Assembly (NCBI GenBank): GCA_024707225.1
Contig: JANQAE010000001.1
Coordinates: 248,001-312,000, forward strand
DNA: 64,000 bases
Reading direction: 5' to 3'
DNA from: Dokdonella sp.
GTDB lineage: Bacteria; Pseudomonadota; Gammaproteobacteria; Xanthomonadales; Rhodanobacteraceae
Part shown: in pieces, positions 25,629 to 35,345 of the stretch
Layout: each line of letters opens with the position of its first letter
Numbering within the stretch: the first letter of the stretch is position 1
Made by a program: the position numbers and the translations under genes
The notes under the pieces: generated by a model
Told to the model about the DNA's origin: nothing
Seen by the model: only the letters and a program-made list of their open reading frames with translations
Database searches by the model: none

Positions 25629-26603
25629 TCAGCTGGCCGTTTCGATGCGGCGGCCGCGCATCCAGATCGCCGCGCCGATCATCGCCGCGCCGGCGAGGAT
25701 GCCGATCCACATCGGCGCGGTCGCGAACCGTGCATAGACCGTGGCCGGGGAGAGGCTGTCGAGCACCGATCCGCTCTGCAGCATCGCCGCGTTGCGGCCT
25801 AGCCAGCTGAACGCGCCGTCGCCGAGCCAGGAGCCGGGCACGATGCCGAACAGCAGCCGCGCCAGCACGTCGTTGGCCAGCACCGAGCGGTCGATGTTCG
25901 GCAGGCCCAGCGCACCGACCCAGGTGTTGGCGACGAAGATCAGCACCGGCAGGATCACCGCCCACAGGAACGGCTTGCTGCGCACGAACGCCGACCAGAA
26001 CAGCAGCCAGCCGATCGTCGGCAGTGCCCAGGCCGCGTCGGCCGGAATCGTCAGCAGCATGCGGCCGAACAACGAGAACGGATGCGATGCGGCCAGCAGC
26101 GGCAGCGGATTGATGCCGTGCAGGGCGGCCCAGGTGCCGATCACGACCAGGAACAGCGCGAACGCGATCGTCGAGACCAGCAGCGCGATCAGCGGCGCCA
26201 CGAACATCGCCGAGACCGCCTTGGACAGCACCGTGGCGGTGTCGCCGACCGGCAGCGACTTCCAGAACAGCACGCTGCGGTCGCGGCGGTCGTCGTAGAG
26301 CGCGCCGAGCAGGTAGAAGAACAGCACGAAGAACAGCGCGATGCACGGCACGATAGCGAACGACACGTAGGCCGCGTCGAGCGCGCGTCCGGCCTGCGCG
26401 ATCTGGCCGCTGCTGACCATCTGCGTGATCGATTCCAGCGACACGCCGACCTGGACGTTGATGCGGCTGGCATAGACCTCGGCCCAGATGATGCCGAGCA
26501 GCGTGAACAGCAGGATCGTCGCGCTGATCCAGAACGGCGTCCAGAAGAAGCCGCCGCGGTGCTCCCAGTATTCGCGCTTGAGGAGCCAGGAGAACGTGTT
26601 CAT
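25629..26603 (-). CDS. ABC transporter permease (YtrC/ABC-2 like)
   Basis: A 324-residue membrane protein beginning MNTFSWLLKREYWEHRGGFF. It has about six hydrophobic segments, including ATILLFTLLGIIWAEVYA, IVPCIALFFVLFFYLLGALY and MFVAPLIALLVSTIAFALFL. The motif ALYDDRRDRSVLFWKSLPVG is typical of the ABC-2 permeases paired with GntR-YtrA regulators. Substrate unknown; related bacterial systems respond to cell-wall-active compounds. Start overlaps the ATPase stop by four bases (ATGA), so it is the last gene of a coupled four-gene operon. Confidence 0.88.
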   Translation of the reverse strand: MNTFSWLLKREYWEHRGGFFWTPFWISATILLFTLLGIIWAEVYASRINVQVGVSLESITQMVSSGQIAQAGRALDAAYVSFAIVPCIALFFVLFFYLLGALYDDRRDRSVLFWKSLPVGDTATVLSKAVSAMFVAPLIALLVSTIAFALFLVVIGTWAALHGINPLPLLAASHPFSLFGRMLLTIPADAAWALPTIGWLLFWSAFVRSKPFLWAVILPVLIFVANTWVGALGLPNIDRSVLANDVLARLLFGIVPGSWLGDGAFSWLGRNAAMLQSGSVLDSLSPATVYARFATAPMWIGILAGAAMIGAAIWMRGRRIETAS

Positions 26604-27457
26604 GCGTAGGTTCCTTTCATCGTGGCGACGAACAGATCGGCGACGCTCGGCTTGTGCAGGTCGCCGAGCGCCGACAGGCGGGCGCGGTCGACGCCGTCGA
26701 ACAGGAAGATCGACTTGCCGAAGATCTGCCGCTCGTTGATCGGGCCGAGCGCGCGGGCCTGATCGGCCTTGTCGGGGTTGACCATGACCTCGCAGTAGCG
26801 CTCGCCGACCTCGTCCATCGTCGCCGCCAGGGCGATCTTGCCGTCGCGGATGAAGACCAGGTCGGTCAGGATGTGCTCGATCTCCTCGACCTGGTGCGTG
26901 GTCACGATGATCGTCTTGTTCTCGTCGAAGTAGTCGTTGAGCAAGGTTTCGTAGAACGCCTTGCGGTACAGGATGTCCAGGCCCAGCGTCGGCTCGTCGA
27001 GCACCAGCAGGCGGGCGTCGATCGCCATCACCAGGGCCAGGTGCAGCTGCACGATCATGCCCTTGGACAGTTCGCGCACGCGCATCTTCGGCGTGATCTT
27101 GGTGTGGGACAGGAACGCCTGGCACTTCTCGCGCGAGAAGCGCGGATGCACGCCGGCGACGAAGTCGACCGCCTCGCTGACGCGGATCCAGCGCGGCAGC
27201 ACGGCGACGTCGGCGATGAAGCACACCTGCTTCATCAGCTCGCTGCGCTGGCGGCGCGGGTCGAGCCCCAGTACCGAGAGCCGGCCGTCGAACTCGGTCA
27301 GGCCGAGGATCGCCTTGAGCGCGGTGGTCTTGCCGGCGCCGTTGGGGCCGATCAGGCCGACGATGCGGCCGGGCTCGATCGTCAGATCGACCGCGTCGAG
27401 CGCGACCGACCGTCCATAGCGCTTGCTGAGGCCATTGGCCTGGATCACGGCGCTCAT
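26600..27457 (-). CDS. ABC transporter ATP-binding protein
   Basis: A 285-residue nucleotide-binding subunit: Walker A GPNGAGKTT near residue 40, a signature-like segment VRELSKGMIVQLHLALVMAI, Walker B LLVLDEPTLGLDILYRK and the switch histidine in IIVTTHQVEEIEHI. Start ATG at 27457 (MSAVIQANGLSKRYGRSVAL) was chosen over an upstream extension since it begins at the conserved first strand and overlaps the regulator stop as ATGA. It should power the permease encoded immediately downstream. Confidence 0.95.
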   Translation of the reverse strand: MSAVIQANGLSKRYGRSVALDAVDLTIEPGRIVGLIGPNGAGKTTALKAILGLTEFDGRLSVLGLDPRRQRSELMKQVCFIADVAVLPRWIRVSEAVDFVAGVHPRFSREKCQAFLSHTKITPKMRVRELSKGMIVQLHLALVMAIDARLLVLDEPTLGLDILYRKAFYETLLNDYFDENKTIIVTTHQVEEIEHILTDLVFIRDGKIALAATMDEVGERYCEVMVNPDKADQARALGPINERQIFGKSIFLFDGVDRARLSALGDLHKPSVADLFVATMKGTYA

Positions 27458-27837
27458 GACCGGTCCTCCGCCTCGCGCCGACCGGTCGTGGCGAGCAGCT
27501 CGCGCAGGTCCAGACCCAGGCGCTGCAGGCGCGCGTGCAGGGCAGGCCATTCCTCGCGCAGGAAGCGCTCGCGTTCGGATTGCAGGAGCGCGTCGCGCGC
27601 TCCGTCGGTTACGTACATGCCCAGTCCCCTTCTCTTTTCAACCAGGTTCTCGTCGACCAGCTCCTGGTACGCCTTGGACACGGTGATCGGATTGATCTGG
27701 AAATCCGCCGCGACCTGGCGCACCGAAGGCAGCGCATCGCCTTGCTTGAGGACGCCGTCCAGGATCATCGCCACCACGCGATCGCGCAGCTGGCGGTAGA
27801 TCGGCGTCGAATCGTTCCAGGCGACGTTCATGATCAT
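27454..27837 (-). CDS. GntR-family transcriptional regulator, YtrA type
   Basis: A 127-residue regulator with an N-terminal winged helix (STPIYRQLRDRVVAMILDGV, LPSVRQVAADFQINPITVSK, YQELVDENLVEKRRGLGMYV) and only a short C-terminal helix, the YtrA subfamily layout. Members usually repress their own operon together with downstream ABC genes. Overlaps both neighbours by four bases. A near-perfect inverted repeat lies upstream of the first gene of the operon and is the obvious operator candidate. MN at 27831 is an alternative start. Confidence 0.93.
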   Translation of the reverse strand: MIMNVAWNDSTPIYRQLRDRVVAMILDGVLKQGDALPSVRQVAADFQINPITVSKAYQELVDENLVEKRRGLGMYVTDGARDALLQSERERFLREEWPALHARLQRLGLDLRELLATTGRREAEDRS

Positions 27838-28184
27838 TCCTTGACCGCGGCGCCCGTGGCGGTCGCCTTGCCGAACGAGTAGTACGGCATGTCGAGCGAG
27901 ACCTTGCCGATCAGGCCGTCACGGGACGGGACGGTCGAGGCGTAGCCGCGCGCGCCCGGCTCCTGTTCGGCGGCCGCCAGGTCCTCGGCGGTCGGCCGGA
28001 CGCTCACTTCGGGCAGGACTTCGAGGTCGGGGCGGACCAGGATGGTCGGCAGGACCGGCATCGCGGTCGACTGGGCGGCGGCCGGCGTGGCGACCTCCGG
28101 GCGGTGCGGCATGCCGGAGAGGCCGAAGGTCAGCACGAGCAGGCCGGTGGCGATCAGCAGGGCGGGGATCAGGCGGGTGGACAT
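27834..28184 (-). CDS. Small exported or membrane-anchored protein of unknown function
   Basis: A 116-residue protein, the first gene of the GntR/ABC operon. Residues about 5-23 (LIPALLIATGLLVLTFGLSG) form one hydrophobic segment, either a signal peptide or a membrane anchor. The rest is polar with two short repeats, TILVRPDLEVLPEVSVRP, and a C-terminus KVSLDMPYYSFGKATATG. I recognise no family. Its place and coupling to the ABC genes suggest a role as envelope-facing accessory or sensor, which is inference. Confidence 0.75.
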   Translation of the reverse strand: MSTRLIPALLIATGLLVLTFGLSGMPHRPEVATPAAAQSTAMPVLPTILVRPDLEVLPEVSVRPTAEDLAAAEQEPGARGYASTVPSRDGLIGKVSLDMPYYSFGKATATGAAVKE

Positions 28185-28224
28185 GGCAACCTCCTTCGAG
28201 GTGGTTGGGGTGACTGATGAAGTA

Positions 28225-28246
28225 GTGTTGTAGTCAACTATAACAC
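28225..28246. promoter_or_regulatory. Candidate YtrA-type operator
   Basis: Inverted repeat GTGTTGTAGT-CA-ACTATAACAC with one mismatch in ten positions. It lies 41 bases upstream of the first gene of the GntR/ABC operon, in a locally AT-rich patch. GTGT...ACAC ends are typical of YtrA-subfamily operators. Likely autoregulation by the GntR protein; binding is inferred. Confidence 0.6.
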
Positions 28247-28318
28247 CAAATCGGAATCCGTCAAGCGGTATCGGTCCACGAGATCAGAAAAAGGGAATGG
28301 CGGGATCGGAGCGCCCGG

Positions 28319-29233
28319 TCAGGCGACCGTGGCGCGGATCCGCTCGACTTCCGAGCGCGGCGGCGCGCCGAACAGACGCTTGTACTCGCGGTTGAACTGC
28401 GAGGGACTCTCGTAGCCGACGCGATGCGCGGCCGAGGTGGCTTCCAGGCCCTCGACCAGCATCAGACGGCGCGCCTCGTGCAGACGCAGCTGCTTCTGGA
28501 ACTGCAGCGGCGACATCGACGTGACCGACTTGAACTGCCGATGCAGCGAGGACGTGCTCATGTGGACCTCGGCGGCGAGCGAGTCGATGCTGAGCGGCGA
28601 CAGGTAGCGCTGACGCAGCAGATGCACCGCGCGCGCGACACGGTGCGAGCGGTGATCGACGGTCGCCAGGTCGCGCAGGCGATGGCCGAGCTCGCCGATC
28701 AGCACGCGGTAGAAGATCTCGCGCAGCGCGAGCGGTGCCAGCACCGGCAGGTCGGCCGGCGCATCGAGCAGGCGCATCAGGCGCAGCACCGCATCGAGCA
28801 GCTGCGGATGCGCGCGCGCCGAGTACAGACCGCGATCGAGCGAGGCCGGCGCCGCCGAGCCGGAATCGAGGATCAGCTGTCCGAGCAGATCCGGATCGAC
28901 GTCCAGCCGCAGGCACAGATACGGCTCGTCGGGCGTCGCCTGCACGACCTGGCCGACCATCGGTAGCGTCACCGAGACGACGAGATAGTGCAGCGGATCG
29001 TAGTGGTAGGTCTCGCCGCCGAGCAGAGCGATCTTACTGCCCTGCGCGACGATGCACAGGCGCGGCTCGTAGACGCTCGGCATGCAGGTGGTCGGCGCGC
29101 TGGCGCGGATCAGCTTGAGGGCCGTGACGGCGGTGTCGTGCACGCCGTCGGTCGGCGTGAATCGGGCAATGCGCCGTGCCAGTTCGGCCTGCGCGGCCGG
29201 GATCGCGGTCGGGAACGTGGTATCGACGGACAT
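28319..29233 (-). CDS. AraC-family transcriptional regulator
   Basis: A 304-residue regulator with an N-terminal AraC_N-type cupin domain ([40 protein letters not shown]) and two C-terminal helix-turn-helix units: [20 protein letters not shown] and [20 protein letters not shown]. The ligand is unknown. It is divergent from the aldo/keto reductase gene with 180 bases between starts, so it probably controls that gene and itself from the shared region. Start ATG at 29233 ([15 protein letters not shown]) chosen over an open upstream extension. Confidence 0.93.
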   Translation of the reverse strand: MSVDTTFPTAIPAAQAELARRIARFTPTDGVHDTAVTALKLIRASAPTTCMPSVYEPRLCIVAQGSKIALLGGETYHYDPLHYLVVSVTLPMVGQVVQATPDEPYLCLRLDVDPDLLGQLILDSGSAAPASLDRGLYSARAHPQLLDAVLRLMRLLDAPADLPVLAPLALREIFYRVLIGELGHRLRDLATVDHRSHRVARAVHLLRQRYLSPLSIDSLAAEVHMSTSSLHRQFKSVTSMSPLQFQKQLRLHEARRLMLVEGLEATSAAHRVGYESPSQFNREYKRLFGAPPRSEVERIRATVA

Positions 29234-29413
29234 GCGGTGAATCCTCGCGCTGCGCACCCGATGGGCAGGCTGCGATTATGCTGGCGCGCGCCCGCACGCG
29301 GCCGGCCGCCGTCCGGCGAATTGCAGGATCAGGCAATCATCGGCCAGCAATTGAGCTACCGGCGCCTCGACCGCAGCCGTAACGTGGCGGCCTTGCCGAT
29401 CGCCGGAGCCGCC

Positions 29414-30405
29414 GTGTCGCAGCCGATCCCCCGCCGCCGCATCGCCGGCCTGGACGTCGCCGCGCTCGGACTGGGCTGCATGGGCATGTCCGACTTCTAC
29501 GGACCGGCCGACCGGACGCAGTCGCTGGCCGTGCTCGATCGCGCGCTCGACTGCGGCGTGAACCTGCTCGACACCGCCGACATGTACGGCAACGGCGCCA
29601 ACGAGCGCCTGCTCGCGGATGTGCTGGCGCGCCGTCGCGACGAGATCGTGCTGGCGACCAAGTTCGGTTTCGTGCGCGGCGCCGAAGGCGAGGTGCTCGG
29701 CATCGACGGCCGGCCCGAGTACGTGGCGCGCGCCTGCGACGCCAGCCTTGCGCGGCTCGGCGTCGAACGGATCGATCTGTACTACCTGCATCGCGTCGAC
29801 CCGAACGTGCCGATCGAGGAGACCGTCGCGGCGATGGCCGCGCTGGTCGCGGCCGGCAAGGTCGGTCATCTGGGCCTGTCCGAGGTATCGGCCGCGACGC
29901 TGCGGCGCGCGCGTGCGGTGCATCCGATCGCCGCCGTGCAGAGCGAATACTCGCTGTGGACGCGCGATGTCGAGCACGGTGTGCTGCCGGCCTGCCGCGA
30001 ACTGGGCGTGAGCCTGGTCGCCTACAGCCCGCTCGGACGCGGTGTGCTGACCGGCGCGATCCGCCGTCCCGACGATCTGCCGGCCGGCGACTGGCGGCGC
30101 GGACTGCCGCGCTTCGAGGCCGGCAACCTGGCCGCCAACCAGGCGCTGGTCGACGCGCTGGCGGCGATCGCCGCCGCGCGCGGCTGTACGCCGGCCCAGC
30201 TGGCACTGGCCTGGCTGCTCGACCGCGTCCGGACGTCGTGCCGATCCCCGGTACGCGCCGCCTCGAGCGGCTCGACGAGAACCTGGCCGCGGCACGGATG
30301 ACGCTCGAGGCGTCCGAGCGCGCGCAGATCGATGCGGCCCTGGCGGCCCGGCCGGTGCACGGCGCGCGCTACCCGGCCGACCGCATGGCCTGGATCGACC
30401 GGTGA
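29414..30405 (+). CDS. Aldo/keto reductase, frame broken by one missing base near the C-terminus
   Basis: Reconstructed as about 330 residues of the aldo/keto reductase superfamily. It has [12 protein letters not shown] at the N-terminus, [20 protein letters not shown] with the catalytic Tyr, LATKFGFV with the Lys, and [14 protein letters not shown] with the His. Near 30226 the frame shifts: restoring one C turns [11 protein letters not shown] into [20 protein letters not shown]. The restored part is the conserved NADPH-binding end, followed by [16 protein letters not shown] and stop 30403-30405. Start is GTG at 29414 ([14 protein letters not shown]). The span has remainder 2 mod 3, fitting one lost base. 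Divergent AraC regulator suggests inducible expression; substrate unknown. Confidence 0.88.
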
Positions 30406-30607
30406 GCGCGCCGTCGCGACGACGGTTGCGATCGGACCGGAGCGGCTGCCGGTCCGTACGAAACTTTCGCGACTGCGAATGGTTCTGTGTTCATTTGTGT
30501 GGTGCAGCAAGCCGCTCCGGTGTGACGCACGCGCCTGACCGGAAGCCTGCCACCTGTCATTCTTGCGGCGCAGCATGCGCCTGATCGTCTAGCGGAGACC
30601 GTCTTCG

Positions 30608-33600
30608 ATGTGGATCGTCCAATACGCGCTGGGGCGCCGCTACACGATCGGCGTCATGGCCATCCTGATCCTGCTGTTCGGATTGCTGGCCGCGCGGCGC
30701 ATGCCGACCGACATCCTGCCCGAGGTCGGTATTCCTTCGGTCAACCTGATCTGGACCTACTCCGGGCTTCCGGCCGGCGAGATGACCGCCAAGATCACCT
30801 CGTTCTCCGAGATCGCGGTGCTCAACAACGTCGACGATCTCAAGGAGGTGCGCTCCGAATCGTTGAACGGCATCGGCCTGGTGCGCATCGACTTCCAGCC
30901 CGGCGTCAATCTGGAACGCGCGCTGGCGCAGCTGACCGCGGTGTCGCAGACGATCCTGCGGCGCATGCCGCCGGGCACTTCGCCGCCGCTGGTGGTCCGC
31001 AACAACGTCTCGAGCACGCCGGTGCTGCAGCTGGTGCTGTCGTCCGATGCGATGACCGAGGCGCAGCTCTACGACTACGCGCGCCTGCAGCTGCGCTCGC
31101 AGATCCAGACGATCCCGGGCATCCGCATGACGCTGCCGTACGGCGGCGCGGCACGGCAGATCATGGTCGACCTCGATCCGCGCGCACTGCAGACCTATGG
31201 CCTGACGCCGGCCGACGTCACCGGCGCGCTCGAACGCGGCAGCTCGACCTTGCCGTCCGGCACGATCCGCGAGGGCGAGCGCGAGATGCAGATCGCGCTG
31301 GAGACCAGTCCGGAGACCGCGGCGGGCTTCCTCGACCTGCCGGTCGCCGCGCGCGGCGGCAACGTGATCTACGTGCGCGACGTCGCCTCGGTGCGCGACG
31401 GCGGGGCGCTGCAGACCAACGTCGCACGCATGGACGGCACCAGTGCGGTGTCGGTCGCGCTGATCAAGCTCGGCGGCGCCTCGGCGGTCGAGATCGTGCG
31501 CGCGGTCCGCGCGCGCCTGCCCGAGATCGTAGCTTCGGCGCCGCCGGGCACGCGCATCGAGCCGATCTTCGACCAGTCGGTCTTCGTCGACAACGCGATC
31601 GGCTCGATCCAGCACGAGGCGATCCTGGTCGGCCTGCTGGTGGCCTTCGTCGTGCTGGTGTTCATCGGCTCGTGGCGGTCGAGCCTGATCGTGCTGAGCG
31701 CGATTCCGCTGGCGCTGCTGGCCTCGGTCGCGATGCTGAACCTGCTCGGCTACACGTTCAACGTGATGACGCTGGGCGGCCTCGCGCTGGCGATCGGCAT
31801 CCTGGTCGACAACGCGGTCGTCGACGTCGAGAACACCAACCGCAACATCGCGCTCGGCAAGGACGTGCACACGGCGATTCTCGACAGCGCGCGCGAGGTG
31901 GTGTTTCCGGAGTTCGTCTCGACGATCGCGATCTGCATCGTGCTGACGCCGATCCTGCTGCTGTCGGGCCTGTCGGCGTGGGTGTTCACGCCGCTCGCGC
32001 TCGCGGTGATCTTCGCGATGGCCGCCTCGTTCCTGCTGTCGCGCACGCTGATCCCGGTGCTGGCGCTGATGCTGCTGCCGGCCGACGTGGCGAGCCGCCG
32101 CAACCCGCGCTGGCGTGCCGAGAAGCTGCTGCTGGCGGTCCATCATCGCTTCGAGCACACGCTCGACGGCCTGCGCGACCGCCACCACGCGCTGCTCGAG
32201 CGGCTCGGCCGGCACGGACTGGTGCTCGCGCTCGGCGCGCTGACGGTCGTCGCGCTCGGCGCGCTGGCGACGCTCTCGCTCGGCCGCGAGTACTTCCCGT
32301 CGGTCGACGCCGGCCAGCTGCGCCTGCAGGTGCGCCTGCCGACCGGCACGCGGCTCGAGCAGACCTCGGCGCGGCTCGCCGACCTGCAGCGCGAGATCCG
32401 ACGGATCATTCCGCCGGCCGAGCTGCAGACCGTCTACGAGCAGATCGGCATTCCGGACGCGGTCAACCTGGCCTGGGTCGACAGCGCCGTGGTCGGCTCG
32501 TTCGAGGCCGAGGTCATGCTGCAGCTGCGCCGGCCGCATGCGCCGAGCGCGCAGTACCTGCGTCAGATCCGAGAGCGCGTCGCCGAGAAGTTTCCCGACG
32601 TCAAGCTGTTCGAGCGTCCGCCCGATGCGACCAGCCGCACGCTGGCCGGCTCGGCGGTCGCCGCGTTCGAGGTCCGCGTCAACGGCCGCGACGGCGCCGG
32701 CAATCTGGCGATCGCACGCGAGATCGAGCGGCGGTTGCGCGAGGTGCCCGGCGCGGTCGACGTCGCGCTGCGGCAGGTGCTGGATCTGCCCGAGTATCGC
32801 GTGCAGGTCGACCGCAGCCGTGCGGCGCAGCTCGGCCTGACCGCGCAGGACGCCAACCGGGCCGTGCTCGCGGTGCTCGGTTCGGCCGGCACGGTCACGC
32901 CGGTGTACTGGGTCGACAGCGCCAGCGCGACCTCCTACACGGTCCAGGTGCAGGCGCCGACCGCGCGCATGGACAGCATCGAGACGCTGCTCAACACGCC
33001 GCTGCGGATCGGCAACGGCGGCGAGGCGGTCCTGCTGCGCAACATCGCGACGGTGACCGCGCGCAGCGTGCCGGCCAGCCTCGGCCGCACGATGCTGGCG
33101 CCGACCGTCAGCGTGCTCGCGAACGTGCAGGGCACCGACCTCGGCGCGGTCTACGATCGGCTCGAAGCGATCGTCGGCGAGCTCAGGCCGCAGCTCAAGC
33201 CCGGCAACCGCATCGAGATCGCCGGCCAGGCCGAGGCGATGCAGAGCGCCTACAGCGAGCTCGCCGGCGGCCTGGTGATGTCGGCGATCCTGGTGTTCCT
33301 GGTGCTCGTGGTCAATTTCCAGTCGTGGATCCTGCCGCTGATCGCGATGTCGGGCCTGCCGATCGCGATCAGCGGCGCCGCGATCGGCCTGTGGGCGACC
33401 GGCACGCCGCTCAGCGTGCCTGCGCTGATGGGCGTCATGATGGTGATCGGCGTGTCGACCGCCAACAGCGTGCTGGTGTCGAGCTTCGTCCGCGATCTGA
33501 TCGCCGCCGGCCATGACCCGGTCGTGGCGGCCTACGAGGCGGCCGCGGTGCGCCTGCGGCCGGTGCTGATGACGGCCAGCGCGATGGTGCTGGGCATCGT

Positions 33601-33808
33601 GCCGATGGCGATCGGGCTCGGCGAGGGCGGCGAGCAGAACGCGCCGCTCGGCCGCGCCGTCATCGGCGGCCTGGTGTTCGGCACGCCGGCCACCCTGATC
33701 CTCGTCCCCTCGCTGCTGGCCGTACTCGGCCGCCGCAGCCGCCGCCGCGCCGAGCGCACGTCGGCAACCCCCGACAACACGATCGCCTCCGCCGGAGTGA
33801 CCCCATGA
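30608..33808 (+). CDS. RND-family efflux transporter, inner-membrane permease
   Basis: A 1066-residue resistance-nodulation-division pump with the normal twelve-helix, two-porter-domain layout. Start is MWIVQYALGRRYTIGVMAIL. The proton-relay helix reads ILVDNAVVDVENTNRNI (Asp near residue 401), so the AcrB-type double Asp is Asp-Asn here. The second half repeats the pattern with AEAMQSAYSELAGGLVMSAI and IGVSTANSVLVSSFVRD. Substrate class cannot be read from the sequence. It precedes its adaptor gene, overlapping it by four bases (ATGA); the usual order in such operons is adaptor first. No outer-membrane channel gene is next to it. Confidence 0.93.
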   Translation: MWIVQYALGRRYTIGVMAILILLFGLLAARRMPTDILPEVGIPSVNLIWTYSGLPAGEMTAKITSFSEIAVLNNVDDLKEVRSESLNGIGLVRIDFQPGVNLERALAQLTAVSQTILRRMPPGTSPPLVVRNNVSSTPVLQLVLSSDAMTEAQLYDYARLQLRSQIQTIPGIRMTLPYGGAARQIMVDLDPRALQTYGLTPADVTGALERGSSTLPSGTIREGEREMQIALETSPETAAGFLDLPVAARGGNVIYVRDVASVRDGGALQTNVARMDGTSAVSVALIKLGGASAVEIVRAVRARLPEIVASAPPGTRIEPIFDQSVFVDNAIGSIQHEAILVGLLVAFVVLVFIGSWRSSLIVLSAIPLALLASVAMLNLLGYTFNVMTLGGLALAIGILVDNAVVDVENTNRNIALGKDVHTAILDSAREVVFPEFVSTIAICIVLTPILLLSGLSAWVFTPLALAVIFAMAASFLLSRTLIPVLALMLLPADVASRRNPRWRAEKLLLAVHHRFEHTLDGLRDRHHALLERLGRHGLVLALGALTVVALGALATLSLGREYFPSVDAGQLRLQVRLPTGTRLEQTSARLADLQREIRRIIPPAELQTVYEQIGIPDAVNLAWVDSAVVGSFEAEVMLQLRRPHAPSAQYLRQIRERVAEKFPDVKLFERPPDATSRTLAGSAVAAFEVRVNGRDGAGNLAIAREIERRLREVPGAVDVALRQVLDLPEYRVQVDRSRAAQLGLTAQDANRAVLAVLGSAGTVTPVYWVDSASATSYTVQVQAPTARMDSIETLLNTPLRIGNGGEAVLLRNIATVTARSVPASLGRTMLAPTVSVLANVQGTDLGAVYDRLEAIVGELRPQLKPGNRIEIAGQAEAMQSAYSELAGGLVMSAILVFLVLVVNFQSWILPLIAMSGLPIAISGAAIGLWATGTPLSVPALMGVMMVIGVSTANSVLVSSFVRDLIAAGHDPVVAAYEAAAVRLRPVLMTASAMVLGIVPMAIGLGEGGEQNAPLGRAVIGGLVFGTPATLILVPSLLAVLGRRSRRRAERTSATPDNTIASAGVTP

Positions 33809-35055
33809 AGCCGACCGTCCCCGCCGTGTCCAACGTGCTGCCCGTGGCGTTCACGGGCGCCGCGCGTCCCCCGCGCCGGCCCGTCGCCGGCAAGCCGTCC
33901 GCGCCCCGCTCGCAATCCGATACGGGCAGTCCCGCGCCGGTGCTGCTGGCGATCGCGATGGCCGGCCTGCTGCTGCAGGGCTGCAGCGCCAGCGTCGCCG
34001 AACAGTCCACACCGGCCGCGACGACCGCTGCGCCGGCCGATTCGGCGACCGTGCCCGAGGTCCTGACCGTGGCCGCCAAGGCGGCCGGCGAGAGCTTCGA
34101 GCTGCGCCTGCCGGCGCGTGCGCTGCCAGGCGAATCGGCGCGCATCTACGCCCGCGCGACCGGTTTCCTGGCCGAACGCCGCGTCGACATCGGCGATCGC
34201 GTCGAGGCCGGGCAGGTGCTGGCGCTGATCACCGCGCCGGAGATCGACCAGGCCGTGCGCGAGGCGGAGGCCGGTCTCGGCGAGGCCAGGGCCGACGAGG
34301 ATCTGGCGCGCGTCAATTTCGAGCGCGCCGATGCGCTGATCGGCAGCGGCGCGATTCCGAAGGAGCAGCACGGCGAGCGCCGCGCGGCGTACGAGGTCGC
34401 GAAGGCCGCGCGTGCAGCGGCCGAGGCGCGCCTGTCGAGCGCGCGCGAGCGCAAAGGCTTCCAGACCGTGCGCGCACCGTTCGCCGGCGTCATCGTCGCG
34501 CGCAGCGTCGAGCGCGGCGATCGTGTCGTCGGCGATCAGTCCGGCGCCTCTGCGCTGTTCGAGCTCGCCGCGCTCGACCCGCTGCGCATCGTCGTCGACG
34601 TGCCGCAGAGCGCCGTGCTGCAGGTCCGGCCGGGCCAGCAGGCGCAGGTCAGCTTTCCCGAGCTCGGCGACGAGGCCCTGCCGGCCGAGATCACGCGCAG
34701 CGCCCAGGCCATTTCGGAGGATGCCGGCGGCATGCGCGTCGAGCTGCGGCTGCCCAATCCCGACTATCGCCTGCCGGCCGGCATGGTCGGCCAGGTGCGC
34801 CTGAACCTGCCGCGCAGCGGCCAGGCCGTGCTGATTCCGATCAGCGCGCTGATCCAGGATGCGAAGGGCGCGCGCGTGGCGACGATCGGCGCCGACTCGC
34901 TGCTCACGCACCGCGCGGTCGTCGTCGGTCGCAACCTCGGGCCGGAGGTCGAGATCCTCGACGGCGTCAAGCCCGGCGACGCCGTGATCGCCAATCCGAA
35001 TGCGCTGCTGCAGCCGGGTACGCCGGTTCGCGCGCGACCGGCCGGGAAGACCTGA
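33805..35055 (+). CDS. RND periplasmic adaptor (membrane fusion lipoprotein)
   Basis: A 416-residue HlyD/MexA-like adaptor. A lipobox LLLQGC places the acylated cysteine near residue 60, an unusually long leader; either the N-terminus is extended or the real start is further in (GTG at 33940 is in frame). The lipoyl/barrel elements are visible: IYARATGFLAERRVDIGDRV, VEAGQVLALITAPEIDQAVR, a coiled-coil hairpin (EAEAGLGEARADEDLARVNF and on), then TVRAPFAGVIVARSVERGDR. It links the RND permease to an outer-membrane channel encoded elsewhere. Translationally coupled to the permease. Confidence 0.92.
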   Translation: MKPTVPAVSNVLPVAFTGAARPPRRPVAGKPSAPRSQSDTGSPAPVLLAIAMAGLLLQGCSASVAEQSTPAATTAAPADSATVPEVLTVAAKAAGESFELRLPARALPGESARIYARATGFLAERRVDIGDRVEAGQVLALITAPEIDQAVREAEAGLGEARADEDLARVNFERADALIGSGAIPKEQHGERRAAYEVAKAARAAAEARLSSARERKGFQTVRAPFAGVIVARSVERGDRVVGDQSGASALFELAALDPLRIVVDVPQSAVLQVRPGQQAQVSFPELGDEALPAEITRSAQAISEDAGGMRVELRLPNPDYRLPAGMVGQVRLNLPRSGQAVLIPISALIQDAKGARVATIGADSLLTHRAVVVGRNLGPEVEILDGVKPGDAVIANPNALLQPGTPVRARPAGKT

Positions 35056-35345
35056 CCGGCCGCTTCCGGATCGTGACCGGCAGGGAACGAGGCCGGTCGG
35101 CTATCCGATGCCGGCGGTTCACGGGCAATCGGCGTGGGCATCCGGCCCAGCGCGCCGGCCCGACCGCCGGATGCGCGCGGCCGGGATCGGTCGGGGCGGC
35201 GGCGATGTCGCCGCAGGTGCGGCGGATGGCCTCGGCCACTCCGATGCCCGGGCGCGCCAGCGCCTGTCCGGCAACGTACCGAGTATCGATGCGAACCAGC
35301 GCCGGACGATGATCTTCGTCAGCGACCGGTGAGCCGCATCGACCG

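Noticed and set aside
30557-33514. 985-codon minus-strand frame opposite the RND permease
   Set aside because: Extremely Arg/His/Asp-rich, no domain; the RND motifs lie on the plus strand.
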